A DNA stretch of 64,000 nt from Flammeovirga pacifica. Lineage in GTDB: Bacteria; Bacteroidota; Bacteroidia; Cytophagales; Flammeovirgaceae. Where the stretch lies: the NCBI RefSeq assembly GCF_000807855.2, contig NZ_JRYR02000002.1, forward strand, positions 945,756 through 1,009,755, read 5' to 3'. The first letter of the stretch is position 1; each line of letters begins with the position of its first letter. The translations under genes were made by a program, and so were the position numbers. Shown piece after piece: positions 1 through 9,465 of the stretch. The notes beneath the pieces are model-generated. The model was not told the origin of the DNA. It searched no databases and saw nothing but the letters and a program-made list of their open reading frames with translations.

Positions 1-341
1 ACTTGGACCTTTCGGGAGTAACAGATCCACACCTTTCATTCTGGGTAAATACAGGAGATGCAAAAGGTAACCTTCAATTCGAAATTTTCCAGAATGCAAC
101 AAAATTTGGAGGAAATATCGATACTGAGAATTACTTTGTTCAAACCAATGGAGAATGGCAATTGTATACATTCAGATTAAGTACAATGGCTTGGAGTAAT
201 TGGGGCGGCGACGCTGAAAAACCAGACTTTGGTGGCACTTTAGATTACATCGCAATTGGTTTCTCTACTGGTAATATTGATGGAGAACGTTATGAAGTGA
301 ATTTAGATGGGGTTGTCATCTCTGATGGACCAATGTTCTAA
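1..341 (+). CDS. C-terminal fragment of a probable surface glycan-binding protein
   Basis: The gene enters the window already in frame, with its first complete codon at base 3, and ends at a TAA at 339-341. About 112 residues are visible. They look like a beta-sandwich rich in aromatic residues (FWVNTG, WSNWGGD), ending in a short strand resembling the end of the 714-residue lipoprotein at 36198-38342 (FFIDNT there, VNLDGV here). Such domains close the third protein of many SusC/SusD operons, which holds glycan at the cell surface. The gene lies directly before a GH16 agarase-like gene, so it is probably the last gene of an agar-type SusCD operon to the left. No catalytic motif is seen. It could also be the carbohydrate-binding end of a secreted enzyme. 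Confidence 0.6.
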   Translation, partial: LDLSGVTDPHLSFWVNTGDAKGNLQFEIFQNATKFGGNIDTENYFVQTNGEWQLYTFRLSTMAWSNWGGDAEKPDFGGTLDYIAIGFSTGNIDGERYEVNLDGVVISDGPMF

Positions 342-360
342 GATTCTTTCTTGATAATAT

Positions 361-397
361 AACTCCTGTTCGACTATGGTTGAGCAGGAGTTTTTTT
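361..397 (+). terminator. Intrinsic terminator after the partial gene
   Basis: AACTCCTG at 361-368 pairs with CAGGAGTT at 385-392, with a second short pairing inside, and a run of T follows from 391. It lies 20 bases after the stop codon, so the upstream operon ends here and the GH16 gene has its own promoter. Confidence 0.8.
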
Positions 398-746
398 CAT
401 CTCTCTTTTTTGCTCTAAAATAAATTTGATAATTAACCTTGTTCATGATAGAACATCAATCATTTATATAAAAAATCAACGATTCTATTTCTACCTAAAT
501 AACAATGTACAAAAACATCCATTTACCATATGTTTATTCAAGGCTTCCTCTAAATAAAAAAAAATTTACCCCCTATAACTTTACAAGTACCACTAAATAA
601 AACCTCAAAATTCAGTTTTTGTCTAGTTTAAATCTTTGCTTACACATCATAAAAACACTTATTTGACACCGAAATGAAGATGCTATTTCTAAATTAAAAA
701 CTTTAATCAAGCCTCATACGACAAGGCCCAACTTAACTTATTTGAA
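398..746 (+). promoter_or_regulatory. Intergenic region upstream of the GH16 gene
   Basis: Gene-free stretch, very AT-rich. CTAAATAAAA occurs twice, at 550-559 and 593-602, and TTTG elements occur near 635 and 662. A possible promoter is a TTTG near 635 with a TATTTGAC-like element about 21 bases later, but the match is imperfect. No hairpin or small ORF stands out. It presumably carries the regulated promoter of the agarase-like gene. Confidence 0.35.
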
Positions 747-2255
747 ATGAAATATTATTATTTAATCTTACTCTCATTCTTAATGGGACAAATTGCTAAC
801 GCCCAAGAATGGAAGAATATTCCTGTACCTGCATGGGCGGGACAAGGTAAAACTTGGGAACTTCAGAGTAACCTTTCTGATGATTTCAACTATAACTTCA
901 ATGCTGTCAACTACAGATCAAATTTTGGTAATGGGAAATGGTATAACTTTTACCATAATGCTTGGGATGGTCCTGGAACTACTTATTGGAAGCACAATAG
1001 AGTAAAAGTAGATGGAGACAATCTTGTCATTACTGTAGCTAAAAGCAACAACACTACAAAAATGGGTATTCCAGGTGTTTTTTCTGGCTGTGTTACCTCT
1101 AATAAAAGAGTAGTCTACCCCGTTTATGTGGAATCTGCTATTAGTGTTGCCAACATTTCTTTAGCATCATGTTTTTGGCTATTGAGTCCCGACGATACTC
1201 AAGAAATTGATATCATTGAAAACTATGGTAATGTTCCATGGTTCAAGCAATTTACGCACATTAGTCATCACTCATTTATACGTACTCCTTTTACTGATTA
1301 TCAACCAAGAGATTGGAATAGTTGGTATAATGACAATCGTGTTACAGCCAACTATGGCTGGGGGGATTGGTGTTGGAACAATGGCAATAGACGTTATGTA
1401 AGAATGGGTGTCTATTGGGTGGGTCCAAAACATTTTGAATATTATATCGATGGAAAATTGGTAAGAGTAATGTACAGAAATGCTACTGCGACTAAAGTTA
1501 ATGGTACATGGCAATATCAATATTTCAATGCAATGAATGGTAAATTCCCTACCAATAATACTAATGGATATACTGCCGTAACAACTTATGCTACTAGTAC
1601 CAACTATAACTTTTCCACTATTCAAGCAGCAAGTAATAATTCTAGAGGAATTAGTGTTATCGATCCTGGGAATTTCCAAGGAGGTAATGGTTTTACTAAA
1701 GCAATGGATATTATTATTAATGTAGAATCTCAACAGTGGTTGGCTTTAAACCACACTCCTTCTAATGCCGATTTAGCTAGTCCGGCTAGAAATCAAATGA
1801 AGGTAGACTGGGTAAGAGTATACAAACCAAAAAGTAATTCAGGTGGTGGATCTAATGGTACAACATGTGCAAATGCACCTACTTACAATGGTAATTCAAA
1901 TAGCTACTCTGCTGGCCAATATGCTATTAACGGAGGCATTTTATACAGAAAAAGAAGTGATGGACAATGGGATTTAATCACCAATTGTAATAGTTCTTCT
2001 AGAATAACGGAGTTAGTTACAGTAGATATTCCTGTAGCTCAAATAAGCTTATCACCTAACCCAGCAGAAGGATTGGTTAAAATAAGTGGACTTGGAGAAG
2101 GGACTTATCAAGCGAACATTTTGACTTTACAGGGACAAATTATCTCTTCTCAAACTGTAAGTAGAGAATCAAATACTTTACATACGGATGCCCTTTCTTC
2201 GGGGGTTTATATTGTTAGAGTAGCTGATCAAGCTCAAAAACTGATCATCCGTTAA
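747..2255 (+). CDS. Secreted GH16 beta-agarase-like enzyme with T9SS domain
   Basis: The 502-residue product has a signal peptide (about 1-20, ending ANAQ) and a GH16 jelly-roll domain from about 22 to 362. The catalytic signature EIDIIE is at 153-158, giving Glu153 as nucleophile, Asp155, and Glu158 as acid/base. The flanking segments WLLSPDDTQ and GPGTTYW are typical of agarases rather than laminarinases or kappa-carrageenases. GH16 agarases cut beta-1,4 bonds of agarose by a retaining mechanism. A Gly/Ser linker near 365 leads to a Cys-bracketed segment of about 45 residues that may bind sugar. A T9SS sorting domain (about 430-502, with SLSPNPAEG) directs export through the type IX system and surface attachment. 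The upstream glycan-binding fragment and the HTCS at 2467-6528 fit an agar locus. Porphyranase activity cannot be excluded. Confidence 0.88.
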   Translation: MKYYYLILLSFLMGQIANAQEWKNIPVPAWAGQGKTWELQSNLSDDFNYNFNAVNYRSNFGNGKWYNFYHNAWDGPGTTYWKHNRVKVDGDNLVITVAKSNNTTKMGIPGVFSGCVTSNKRVVYPVYVESAISVANISLASCFWLLSPDDTQEIDIIENYGNVPWFKQFTHISHHSFIRTPFTDYQPRDWNSWYNDNRVTANYGWGDWCWNNGNRRYVRMGVYWVGPKHFEYYIDGKLVRVMYRNATATKVNGTWQYQYFNAMNGKFPTNNTNGYTAVTTYATSTNYNFSTIQAASNNSRGISVIDPGNFQGGNGFTKAMDIIINVESQQWLALNHTPSNADLASPARNQMKVDWVRVYKPKSNSGGGSNGTTCANAPTYNGNSNSYSAGQYAINGGILYRKRSDGQWDLITNCNSSSRITELVTVDIPVAQISLSPNPAEGLVKISGLGEGTYQANILTLQGQIISSQTVSRESNTLHTDALSSGVYIVRVADQAQKLIIR

Positions 2256-2282
2256 TTCTGTAAATCATCTTCATTTTTAGAA

Positions 2283-2362
2283 GAGGCCGTTTCGTAATTA
2301 TCCAATCAATAAAATTAATACCTTTATTGAATAGATAAATATGGGACAGCCTCCTTTAAATT
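2283..2362 (+). terminator. Probable terminator after the GH16 gene
   Basis: GAGGCCGTTTC at 2283-2293 pairs, with wobbles and one mismatch, with GGGACAGCCTC at 2343-2353. An inner stem TCAATAAA/TTTATTGA sits between them and a T-rich tract follows. It is 28 bases after the stop codon. Confidence 0.55.
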
Positions 2363-2466
2363 TTTAGATTAAAACATCTCATTCCTGACTTGTTCTTTAA
2401 AAACTCTTTTATCGATAGCAGGAAAAGAAGAATATTATCCATCGGTTTTTGAGTGATAAATAAAGG

Positions 2467-5400
2467 CTATTTCTTTATTGGCTTCCTGTATTGTGTAGGT
2501 GTCTGTCCAAACTGTTTTTTGAACGATTTCCTAAAATATTGAGGATCGTTGAAACCCACCTCGTAAGCAATTTCTGATATATTAAGGTCAGATGTTTTTA
2601 ATAAATCAAGCGCTTTCTGTAAACGAATATTCCTCACAAATTCTACTGGAGGCATACCGGTTTCCGCCTTCATTTTTCTATAAAGCTGAATATTACTCAT
2701 ATCCAGTTCCTTAGCTAACTCTGGTATAGAAAATTCTACTTCAGATATATTCTTTTCAATTATTTTTCTTGCATGATCTTCAAAAGAAACTTCCGCTTTT
2801 TTAGGGACATTTTTATTTGTTTTTGTCTCTTTCTTATCCAAAACCATAATATTTGATCTTGCTTTTAATAATTGATGCACCCTAACCTCCATATGCTTAG
2901 GAGAAAATGGTTTGGCAATAAAGGAATCAGAACCTGCTTCTAATGCTTTGATACGTTCTTGTGTATCAGGATTGGAAGATAATAAAATGATTGGTGTATG
3001 TTTGGTCTTTTCTCCCAATTTTATTTTTTCGGTAAGCTGTAAGCCGTCCATACCTTCAAGATAAATTTCAGAAATCACCAATGAAGGATAATATTTCAAT
3101 ACTTTCTCATAGGCTTCTAAACCATCATTTGCATACATTACTTTATATTCTTTTTCTAAAATACTAGCAATATATTCTTGAATTTCTTCCGACTTTTCGA
3201 CGATTAGAATCAACTCTTCTTTGGCTATTTTCTCCTTCTCTACCTGATCATTTAATTTATCTTCAAACTGTAGTTTTTCTGTATTTGAATATAATAGTTT
3301 AGACACCAATTCTGTAGCATCATTGTCCTTTTCAGCTTCAGAATAAAAGTCTTCATCACTTGGTACAAAAAGGGTGAATTTTGATCCTAATGATACTTCA
3401 CTCTCTACATAAATGATTCCCTTCATTGCTTCTATAATAGATTTGGCAAAGGCTAAACCAATTCCTGCTCCTGTATCATTCTTAGATTTCACTTGATAAA
3501 AACGATCAAAAATGATGTCCAAATCTTCTTTATTAATACCAATGCCAGAATCTTTTACTTCGATACATAGATAATTTCGAGCATATTTATCGGGTAAATT
3601 ACCATTGTAACTCACAAATTTTGATTGTACATGTTGAAACTTAACAGTAGATACATTTACCCAAACTCCACCACTATCCACATTGTATTTAAAAGCATTC
3701 GAAAGTATGTTATATAAAACAGCTTCGAAAATCACTTTATCTATAAAAACAGAAGGTTGTAACTGATCGGAATAGTTAATAGAATAATTGATTTTTCTCT
3801 TTTTAGCCACATGTTTAAAAGCATCTGTCGCATCTTTCATCAGCATTTGTGTTTCTTCTTGTTTCACATTCAAACGCATTTGCCCATGCTGGCTTTTAGT
3901 CAAAAACATTAATTGGTCTGTTAAACGCAATAACCTTTGTGCATTTCTGTAGGCAATACCTAAAGGTTCTTGTAGTTCTGTTTGCACAGCGTTATTCTTC
4001 GCTATTTGTTCAATCGGACCTAGTACAAGTGTAAGAGGAGTCCTCATTTCATGAGATAAATTGGTAAAGAAGTTGACTTTCCTTTCGTACTCAATTTTTT
4101 CATCTCTCATCTTGAGATGTTCGTACTTTTCTTCATTGGCTTTTTGTACCGTTCTTCTCCACCAAATCATAATAATTACAATCACACCTATCAACAAAAA
4201 GGCATAAAGGACATAAGCATAAATAGATAGATACCAAATAGGAGTTATCGTAATTTGTAGAGCTTTTACCTCCTCTCCCCAACTTCCATCTACGTTGGAT
4301 GCCATGACGGTGAAAATATATTTACCAGGCATTAAACCATTGTAGCTTGCAATGTGTTGTGTGCCGGTTGTTTCTATCCAATCTTTATCAATGTTTTCCA
4401 TTTTATAGCGGAAAACTTTTTTATCTCCTCTAGTATAATTACATGAAGACAGATAGAAAGAAAATGTATTTTGATCGTGCGTTAACTTTAGATGATCTAA
4501 ATTTTGAATCACATCTGTTAGTAAGACACCTGAAGTTAATTTCTGATTAGGGTGAACAGCTTGACCATTTAGATAAAACTGTGAGATCTCTGCTTTAACT
4601 TGGTAAGGTGATAGATCAAATTGTTTAATCTTTAATAGATCTACTCCATTCTCTCCTCCAAATAGAACATTCCCTTTGGAAGTTAATTTCTTTGAATTAT
4701 TGTAGAATCTTGTATTTGCTAATCCATCTTCAGTATTGTAACTAAAAAATTGATCGCCGTTCCATTCAAAAGCATTGGTTAATGTTGTTCCCCAAATACT
4801 ATTATTAGGTGCTTTTGCAAGACTACTGATTGTCGCTTTTAATAAATTGGTAGGTATATTTTTTTGAGAGAAATGATTACGTTCTTTTAGAAATTCGAAC
4901 AATCCATTTTCTGTAGCCACAAGAATTGTTTGATTATCCTTTTCGACTATATCACTAATCAATGAAGTGTTCATTGTAGGTGTTTTCACATTAAACTGTT
5001 CAATTTCTGTGATGTGATACTCCTCGTCATAAATTACCTTCCATAGGCCTTCTCCTCTTGTGCCTACCCAAAGTTCACCTTTTCCTACAGCAATTATTTT
5101 AATGATGGGTACATCAAAAAGCTTTCTCCCATTCCCTGAATTGATGGATACAAATTTATCTTTCTTTGCATCAAAATAAGAAAGACCCATATCCCAAAAC
5201 CCTATCCAAAAGCTATCATCATAATCCGAATTAGCCATAGACATAACATAAGGATTAATGATTTTATTAGATCTTGTATAAGTATTTATTATTTCACCTG
5301 TTGCTTCATCTAGTCGATAAATCCCTTTACCTACTGCACTTACCCATACTTGATTTTGATACTCCATTATATTGGAAATCTGCTCAAACCTGTGGGGATG

Positions 5401-6528
5401 CTTCACATAATTTCCTAATCCATTATCATCATGAGATTTTTCATAATACAATTTACCGTTGATTGTTCCTACCCAGATTTTTCCATTTACTTCTTCAATT
5501 GTGACTACTGGATCTATACGATTGGGTAATAACGGTTGAATTGGTTTACGAAATAAATCAAAAGTATATACCCCAAAATGTGTCCCAACCCAAAGTACTC
5601 CGCTTCTATCTTCAAAAATATGAGAGAACCCTGTTTTACCTTTAAACTCATTGCAAGGAGTAACAGTCTTATCTTTTATATTGACAGTAAAAATGTCACT
5701 TGAAGTCATGAACCACAAAACATCTTTATTAGCATGAGAAGGTATTAAAAACGACTTTTTATTATTGATAAATTTCTTTTGAAACTCTCCGATTAATTCT
5801 TTGTTCTTAAATTTTGCTGTAAAGATCCCACTTTTATTCGAACACCAAATCTCATTATCTTCTGATTGATAAATACTGAATACACCTGTAAAATCTCCCC
5901 CAGTTAAAATCGATACTTCTTCCGTTTTAATATCCATACAAGCCAAACCCTGCATAGTACCAAACCAAAGGAAACCGTTTTTATCATAATGTACAGAAAT
6001 AACTAAATCTTGGAAAACCTGAAGATCGAATATATTTCCAAAATCTCTCTGAGTATAAGCTTTAAATAAGCCATTATTGATATTATAATACGCTAAACCA
6101 TTGCCTTGAGTACCAATCCAAATGTTACCTAAGTTGTCTTCATCAAATGACGTTATTCTTTTGATATTTAAAGTACGAGCAGATTCTGAATTTTGAGTAA
6201 GATGTTCGAATGAATCTGTCTTTTTATCATAAATAAATATCCCATTATTGTCAGTACCTATCCAAATACGTCCATCAGAATGTTCCATTATTGCAGAGAT
6301 CTTTTTATCCAACAAAGGTTGGTAATTTCTCTCTCCAAAAATTGTCAATTCATAACCATCATACTTGTATAAACCATCCCAAGTAGCAAACCACATGTAA
6401 CCTTCCTTATCTTGGAGGATATTAGTGACAGAACCCGAAAAGTTAGGCAGTTTTATAGGAGTTGCACTTACTATAAAAGTAAAAGCTAATAAAAAGTAAG
6501 TTAGTATATATTTCAAATTACAAGTCAT
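2467..6528 (-). CDS. Hybrid two-component regulator (HTCS) with atypical receiver
   Basis: An ATG at 6567 gives 1366 residues, but the second ATG (residue 14, base 6528) starts a clean signal peptide, so I prefer it. Residue numbers below use the longer form. About 40-650 is a periplasmic propeller of two-component regulator repeats (IWIGT, LWVGT motifs), then a Y_Y_Y domain (about 690-773), a membrane helix at 776-803, and a histidine kinase with SHEMRTPLT (His839), N box NILSNAFKYN, and G boxes DSGIGI and GAGIGLAF. The receiver spans about 1119-1237 and an AraC-type DNA-binding domain 1260-1364. HTCS proteins sense oligosaccharides in the periplasm and switch on PUL genes. The receiver is unusual: the phospho-acceptor Asp is Glu1167 (ISEIYLEG) and the acidic pocket reads VEKSEE, with Lys1125 in an acidic position. 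Kinase motifs are intact. The neighbouring GH16 gene suggests an agar-derived signal. Confidence 0.9.
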   Translation of the reverse strand: MTCNLKYILTYFLLAFTFIVSATPIKLPNFSGSVTNILQDKEGYMWFATWDGLYKYDGYELTIFGERNYQPLLDKKISAIMEHSDGRIWIGTDNNGIFIYDKKTDSFEHLTQNSESARTLNIKRITSFDEDNLGNIWIGTQGNGLAYYNINNGLFKAYTQRDFGNIFDLQVFQDLVISVHYDKNGFLWFGTMQGLACMDIKTEEVSILTGGDFTGVFSIYQSEDNEIWCSNKSGIFTAKFKNKELIGEFQKKFINNKKSFLIPSHANKDVLWFMTSSDIFTVNIKDKTVTPCNEFKGKTGFSHIFEDRSGVLWVGTHFGVYTFDLFRKPIQPLLPNRIDPVVTIEEVNGKIWVGTINGKLYYEKSHDDNGLGNYVKHPHRFEQISNIMEYQNQVWVSAVGKGIYRLDEATGEIINTYTRSNKIINPYVMSMANSDYDDSFWIGFWDMGLSYFDAKKDKFVSINSGNGRKLFDVPIIKIIAVGKGELWVGTRGEGLWKVIYDEEYHITEIEQFNVKTPTMNTSLISDIVEKDNQTILVATENGLFEFLKERNHFSQKNIPTNLLKATISSLAKAPNNSIWGTTLTNAFEWNGDQFFSYNTEDGLANTRFYNNSKKLTSKGNVLFGGENGVDLLKIKQFDLSPYQVKAEISQFYLNGQAVHPNQKLTSGVLLTDVIQNLDHLKLTHDQNTFSFYLSSCNYTRGDKKVFRYKMENIDKDWIETTGTQHIASYNGLMPGKYIFTVMASNVDGSWGEEVKALQITITPIWYLSIYAYVLYAFLLIGVIVIIMIWWRRTVQKANEEKYEHLKMRDEKIEYERKVNFFTNLSHEMRTPLTLVLGPIEQIAKNNAVQTELQEPLGIAYRNAQRLLRLTDQLMFLTKSQHGQMRLNVKQEETQMLMKDATDAFKHVAKKRKINYSINYSDQLQPSVFIDKVIFEAVLYNILSNAFKYNVDSGGVWVNVSTVKFQHVQSKFVSYNGNLPDKYARNYLCIEVKDSGIGINKEDLDIIFDRFYQVKSKNDTGAGIGLAFAKSIIEAMKGIIYVESEVSLGSKFTLFVPSDEDFYSEAEKDNDATELVSKLLYSNTEKLQFEDKLNDQVEKEKIAKEELILIVEKSEEIQEYIASILEKEYKVMYANDGLEAYEKVLKYYPSLVISEIYLEGMDGLQLTEKIKLGEKTKHTPIILLSSNPDTQERIKALEAGSDSFIAKPFSPKHMEVRVHQLLKARSNIMVLDKKETKTNKNVPKKAEVSFEDHARKIIEKNISEVEFSIPELAKELDMSNIQLYRKMKAETGMPPVEFVRNIRLQKALDLLKTSDLNISEIAYEVGFNDPQYFRKSFKKQFGQTPTQYRKPIKK

Positions 6529-6693
6529 TATATAGTAGTGGACGTCAATTTGTTCTTTTTTTATCACAAACAGATTACTGCAAAATACAAAAAATAAGGC
6601 TTATTTTAAAGGGACTATTTCAATAAAATGAGGTTATTAATAGTTAAAAATTAAAGTGCTTTCCTTAAATGATATAGAATTAAACTGATTACT

Positions 6694-7107
6694 TCATTCT
6701 CCATCAGAAGTATAATTTCTTGATAATGCTGTCAACACATTCACTGCTTTGTCTGAGTCTTTGACATCAACAAAAATATGATCATGATAATACCCTGCAA
6801 TCACATTACAACTAATATCATTTTTTGCTAATTCAGTTGAAAAAATTGCAGTCAGACCTACTGCATCTAAAGAAGAATGTATCATTAGGGTAATCCAAGA
6901 AGCAACATATTCATAATCCAATTTTAAATGATCAGCCTTTTGCTTTTCTATTACAATCGTTCTTCCTTCACTTTCTTTAAATTCACAAATGATATCTTCT
7001 CGATGAATACCACTGACATCTTTTACAGTCGTGAACACATATTCTCCATCATTCAATTTTGGGGTCATCCCTTTTATTAATTGTGATAAATTTGTTTCAC
7101 CTGACAT
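6694..7107 (-). CDS. ACT-domain protein of the COG3602 type
   Basis: The 137-residue cytoplasmic protein opens with [19 protein letters not shown], the characteristic start of the small ACT-domain family COG3602. The N-terminal half is the family-specific part and the C-terminal half (about 72-132) is an ACT fold with [23 protein letters not shown] domains usually bind small molecules such as amino acids and act as regulators, but the role of this family is not known. It stands alone: 127 bases from the HTCS start on one side and 91 bases from the esterase stop on the other. Nothing ties it to polysaccharide use. Confidence 0.75.
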   Translation of the reverse strand: MSGETNLSQLIKGMTPKLNDGEYVFTTVKDVSGIHREDIICEFKESEGRTIVIEKQKADHLKLDYEYVASWITLMIHSSLDAVGLTAIFSTELAKNDISCNVIAGYYHDHIFVDVKDSDKAVNVLTALSRNYTSDGE

Positions 7108-7198
7108 ATCATTAAAATTTAATTATTGATCTTGAATATTTACTAAAAATAACAAATGATTTGTATTTCAGAAGGTTAAGGAAGTAATTCAATACTCA

Positions 7199-8077
7199 CT
7201 ACAAACAATTCATTAATTCGATAGCAAAAGCTTTCCCTAATCTTTTTTGACCCTCAGTATTATAATGTGTATTATCAAAATGCTTCGGGAAATCTGACCA
7301 TGTAGAATCTGTAGAAGTTTTGATAATAAAAGTATTTTGATCGGCTGCTGCCACTTCTTCCATACTTTGGCGAACTATTCTAGGACCATCTTTAAATTGA
7401 CCATATGTTGAATTAATCTGACCAATTATAAATGGCATATTCGGCAGCTCAAAATAATCACGATAATGCTTTATTAAATTTGATAGGTTCTCTTTGTAAG
7501 CGAGTGCACAAACTTCAATTGCTGCATCATTTTCTCCTTGCATCCAATACATACCTACAATAACAGGTACTTTACCATTACTCCTAAGACTATCGATACA
7601 GTTTTGTATCATCGTAAGATGTGACTCACATAGCTTCATATTTTTCTTGAAGGCTTTATTCTCGGCAACATCGGCTTTTTCTGAATCCCAATTTGGATTC
7701 CATGCTCCGTATAAAGATGTCCCTCCTTGGCTTCTTTTTATAAATAGAAACTCTTGATGAGGATATTCTTTCGCTAAAGTAAGCCCTAAGAATAATTCTG
7801 GTCCAAAATAATTTTCAAAACCATACTTCTTCAAATGAAAACTACTTTTACCATAGGATAACGGTCTTACAGTATTCGATTTATCCAGTAAATGTAATCT
7901 TTCTGATAATTCTTCTAGTTGTAATTTAGTTTCAGCATTTAATTCATCAAAATTGCCAGCTCCTCCCATATTAGATTGCCCTGCCATTAAGACAATCCTA
8001 ACTGTATCACTATTACTTGCATTAACATTAAAACAAATAATTAAGGAACATAAAAATATTATTAGATTTAGTTTCAT
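7199..8077 (-). CDS. Secreted SASA-family carbohydrate esterase (copy 1)
   Basis: The 292-residue product has a signal peptide (about 1-20, ending VNA) and an SGNH-like acetylesterase fold. The nucleophile motif AGQSNM gives Ser35. Other conserved blocks are GGTSLYGAWNPNW, MYWMQGENDA and the C-terminal DNTHYNTEGQKRL, which supplies the Asp/His of the triad. This fold is shared by sialate O-acetylesterases and CE6-type esterases that remove acetyl groups from polysaccharides. The copy at 50580-51452 is a close paralog with the same blocks, lying beside a sulfatase. No PUL gene adjoins this copy, but a strong promoter precedes it. The acetylated substrate is not identifiable from the sequence. 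Confidence 0.8.
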   Translation of the reverse strand: MKLNLIIFLCSLIICFNVNASNSDTVRIVLMAGQSNMGGAGNFDELNAETKLQLEELSERLHLLDKSNTVRPLSYGKSSFHLKKYGFENYFGPELFLGLTLAKEYPHQEFLFIKRSQGGTSLYGAWNPNWDSEKADVAENKAFKKNMKLCESHLTMIQNCIDSLRSNGKVPVIVGMYWMQGENDAAIEVCALAYKENLSNLIKHYRDYFELPNMPFIIGQINSTYGQFKDGPRIVRQSMEEVAAADQNTFIIKTSTDSTWSDFPKHFDNTHYNTEGQKRLGKAFAIELMNCL

Positions 8078-8206
8078 GTTATGATTTCCATTTTACTTTG
8101 TTCAGTCTGAAATTCACCTCTCCTTGAAATGAAGTAAAAAGTGATTAATGAAACAATGTAAGTTTTCTATAGTTGAAATTCAAGAAATAATTTAATTAAC
8201 GCAATA

Positions 8207-8238
8207 CAAAAATATATCGTGTGTCAAAAAGTCACAAA
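8207..8238 (-). promoter_or_regulatory. Bacteroidota-type promoter of the SASA esterase gene
   Basis: Read on the minus strand, TTTG (8238-8235), 20 bases, then TATTTTTG (8214-8207) matches the TTTG/N19-21/TAnnTTTG consensus exactly. It leaves an untranslated leader of roughly 120 bases before the start at 8077. Confidence 0.65.
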
Positions 8239-8303
8239 TAACCAAATAGCACTTCAACTTCAAATGTAATATTCAAAATTAAGTGCTATTGATAAATATA
8301 TCC

Positions 8304-8741
8304 TTATGAAATTCCTTTTGCCACTAAAACACCTAATAAAGGTATGAATAAAAGCAAAATCATTTCTATGAGAATCATGGTTTTAATGCTTATGAAATGT
8401 TTAATCTTTACTAGTCCATTCTTTGATTTCTTTATTCTGAAGAAAGACACACTTGGATAAATTGAAAGTAGACCTACAAGAATAAATAATGAAAACTTCA
8501 GTATAAAAAGAGAATTAGATAAATAATAATCTTCTCCTTTTCCATAATTATACATTCTCAATAAACCTGTACAAATAGTGAGGCCTGAAAAAATAATATA
8601 AAATAAATCTGCCTTTCTCAAAATTAAAATACTCTTCCAATTCATTGTCCCTTTGATAATACTCATTTCAACAATTAATGATGAAAACATAATGAATATT
8701 GAGATAAAATGAAGGTAAGTGACTATTGAATATAACCACAT
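8304..8741 (-). CDS. Small integral membrane protein, DUF2214-like
   Basis: The 145-residue protein has four predicted membrane helices (about 5-25, 45-63, 76-96 and 120-142). The pattern, with LHFISIFIMFSSLIVEM, ADLFYIIFSGLTICTGLLRM, a YGKGEDYYLSN loop and FILKFSLF, fits the uncharacterised DUF2214 family. The start codon comes 3 bases after the stop of the lipoprotein gene at 8745-9374, so the two are very likely co-transcribed. No function is known. Confidence 0.6.
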   Translation of the reverse strand: MWLYSIVTYLHFISIFIMFSSLIVEMSIIKGTMNWKSILILRKADLFYIIFSGLTICTGLLRMYNYGKGEDYYLSNSLFILKFSLFILVGLLSIYPSVSFFRIKKSKNGLVKIKHFISIKTMILIEMILLLFIPLLGVLVAKGIS

Positions 8742-8744
8742 TGC

Positions 8745-9374
8745 TTATTCAAATTTTGTTGGAGCACTGTCTAAGTGTACAGGTCTAAATATCACTGCTT
8801 TTTCTTCAATTTTTGCAAAAGGTATTTCGTTACCTTCTTTAACTTTAAAAAGTTCGACAGTTTCAAGTAATACTCCTTCTTCATATTTGTAATGTTGAGT
8901 AATTCTCATTGTATTGTATGGAGCAAACGAACTAATATCATCAACAGAAAATTGGATGACTTGTTCTCTGAATTCCCTATCACTTATACCCGTTCCACTA
9001 CCCAAAGATGAATTTATAATTGAAACAACCTCACCTTCTTGTTTAAAAAAATCGATGGCAAAAAACATAGTTTGTTCACGTTCTCCCGCTTTTCCATCAT
9101 AATCAGGATGGAGTCGATGCATATTTTTTATTGATTCCCAAGAATTCCCATACCTCCTTTGCATCACTTCAAATGAATAATCGTTTGATTTATTTCTTTG
9201 ATACTCCCCCTCTAAATACAAATAGGATTCTCCACTACCTACCCAAAGAATTGGATAGTTATCTTCCAATGATGGAAGTGTTTCATTAGTAGGAATTATA
9301 ACCCTACTTGATACACTACAAGAAGTGATTAATGTGATCAAAAATAGCAATAATACATTAGCTGTTTTTTGCAT
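8745..9374 (-). CDS. Lipoprotein of unknown function
   Basis: The 209-residue protein begins with a lipoprotein signal (LITSC, Cys19), so it is anchored in a membrane facing the periplasm or the surface. The mature part has mixed alpha/beta composition with no family I recognise. Features seen are a WVGSGESYLYLEGEY segment, a central YRLHP-like region and a C-terminal run of beta-strand-like segments. It is the first gene of a pair with the membrane protein at 8304-8741. A TACTTTTG promoter element lies 39-46 bases upstream of its start. Confidence 0.6.
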   Translation of the reverse strand: MQKTANVLLLFLITLITSCSVSSRVIIPTNETLPSLEDNYPILWVGSGESYLYLEGEYQRNKSNDYSFEVMQRRYGNSWESIKNMHRLHPDYDGKAGEREQTMFFAIDFFKQEGEVVSIINSSLGSGTGISDREFREQVIQFSVDDISSFAPYNTMRITQHYKYEEGVLLETVELFKVKEGNEIPFAKIEEKAVIFRPVHLDSAPTKFE

Positions 9375-9412
9375 AATAATATACTTTTAATTGTTTTTAA
9401 AAATTGACTCTA

Positions 9413-9420
9413 CAAAAGTA
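9413..9420 (-). promoter_or_regulatory. Promoter -7 element for the lipoprotein/membrane protein pair
   Basis: TACTTTTG on the minus strand is an exact match to the Bacteroidota -7 consensus TAnnTTTG. A clear -33 partner is not seen. Confidence 0.4.
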
Positions 9421-9465
9421 TATTGGTTATTTCTCCTATAAATTGATGTATGTTACATTCTTATT

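Noticed and set aside
1272-1733. 153-codon ORF on the minus strand inside the GH16 gene
   Set aside because: Shadow of the agarase-like coding sequence; low-complexity translation without any domain.
6529-6567. Upstream ATG of the first HTCS (residues 1-13)
   Set aside because: It would place charged residues before the signal peptide; the ATG at 6528 gives a normal signal sequence.
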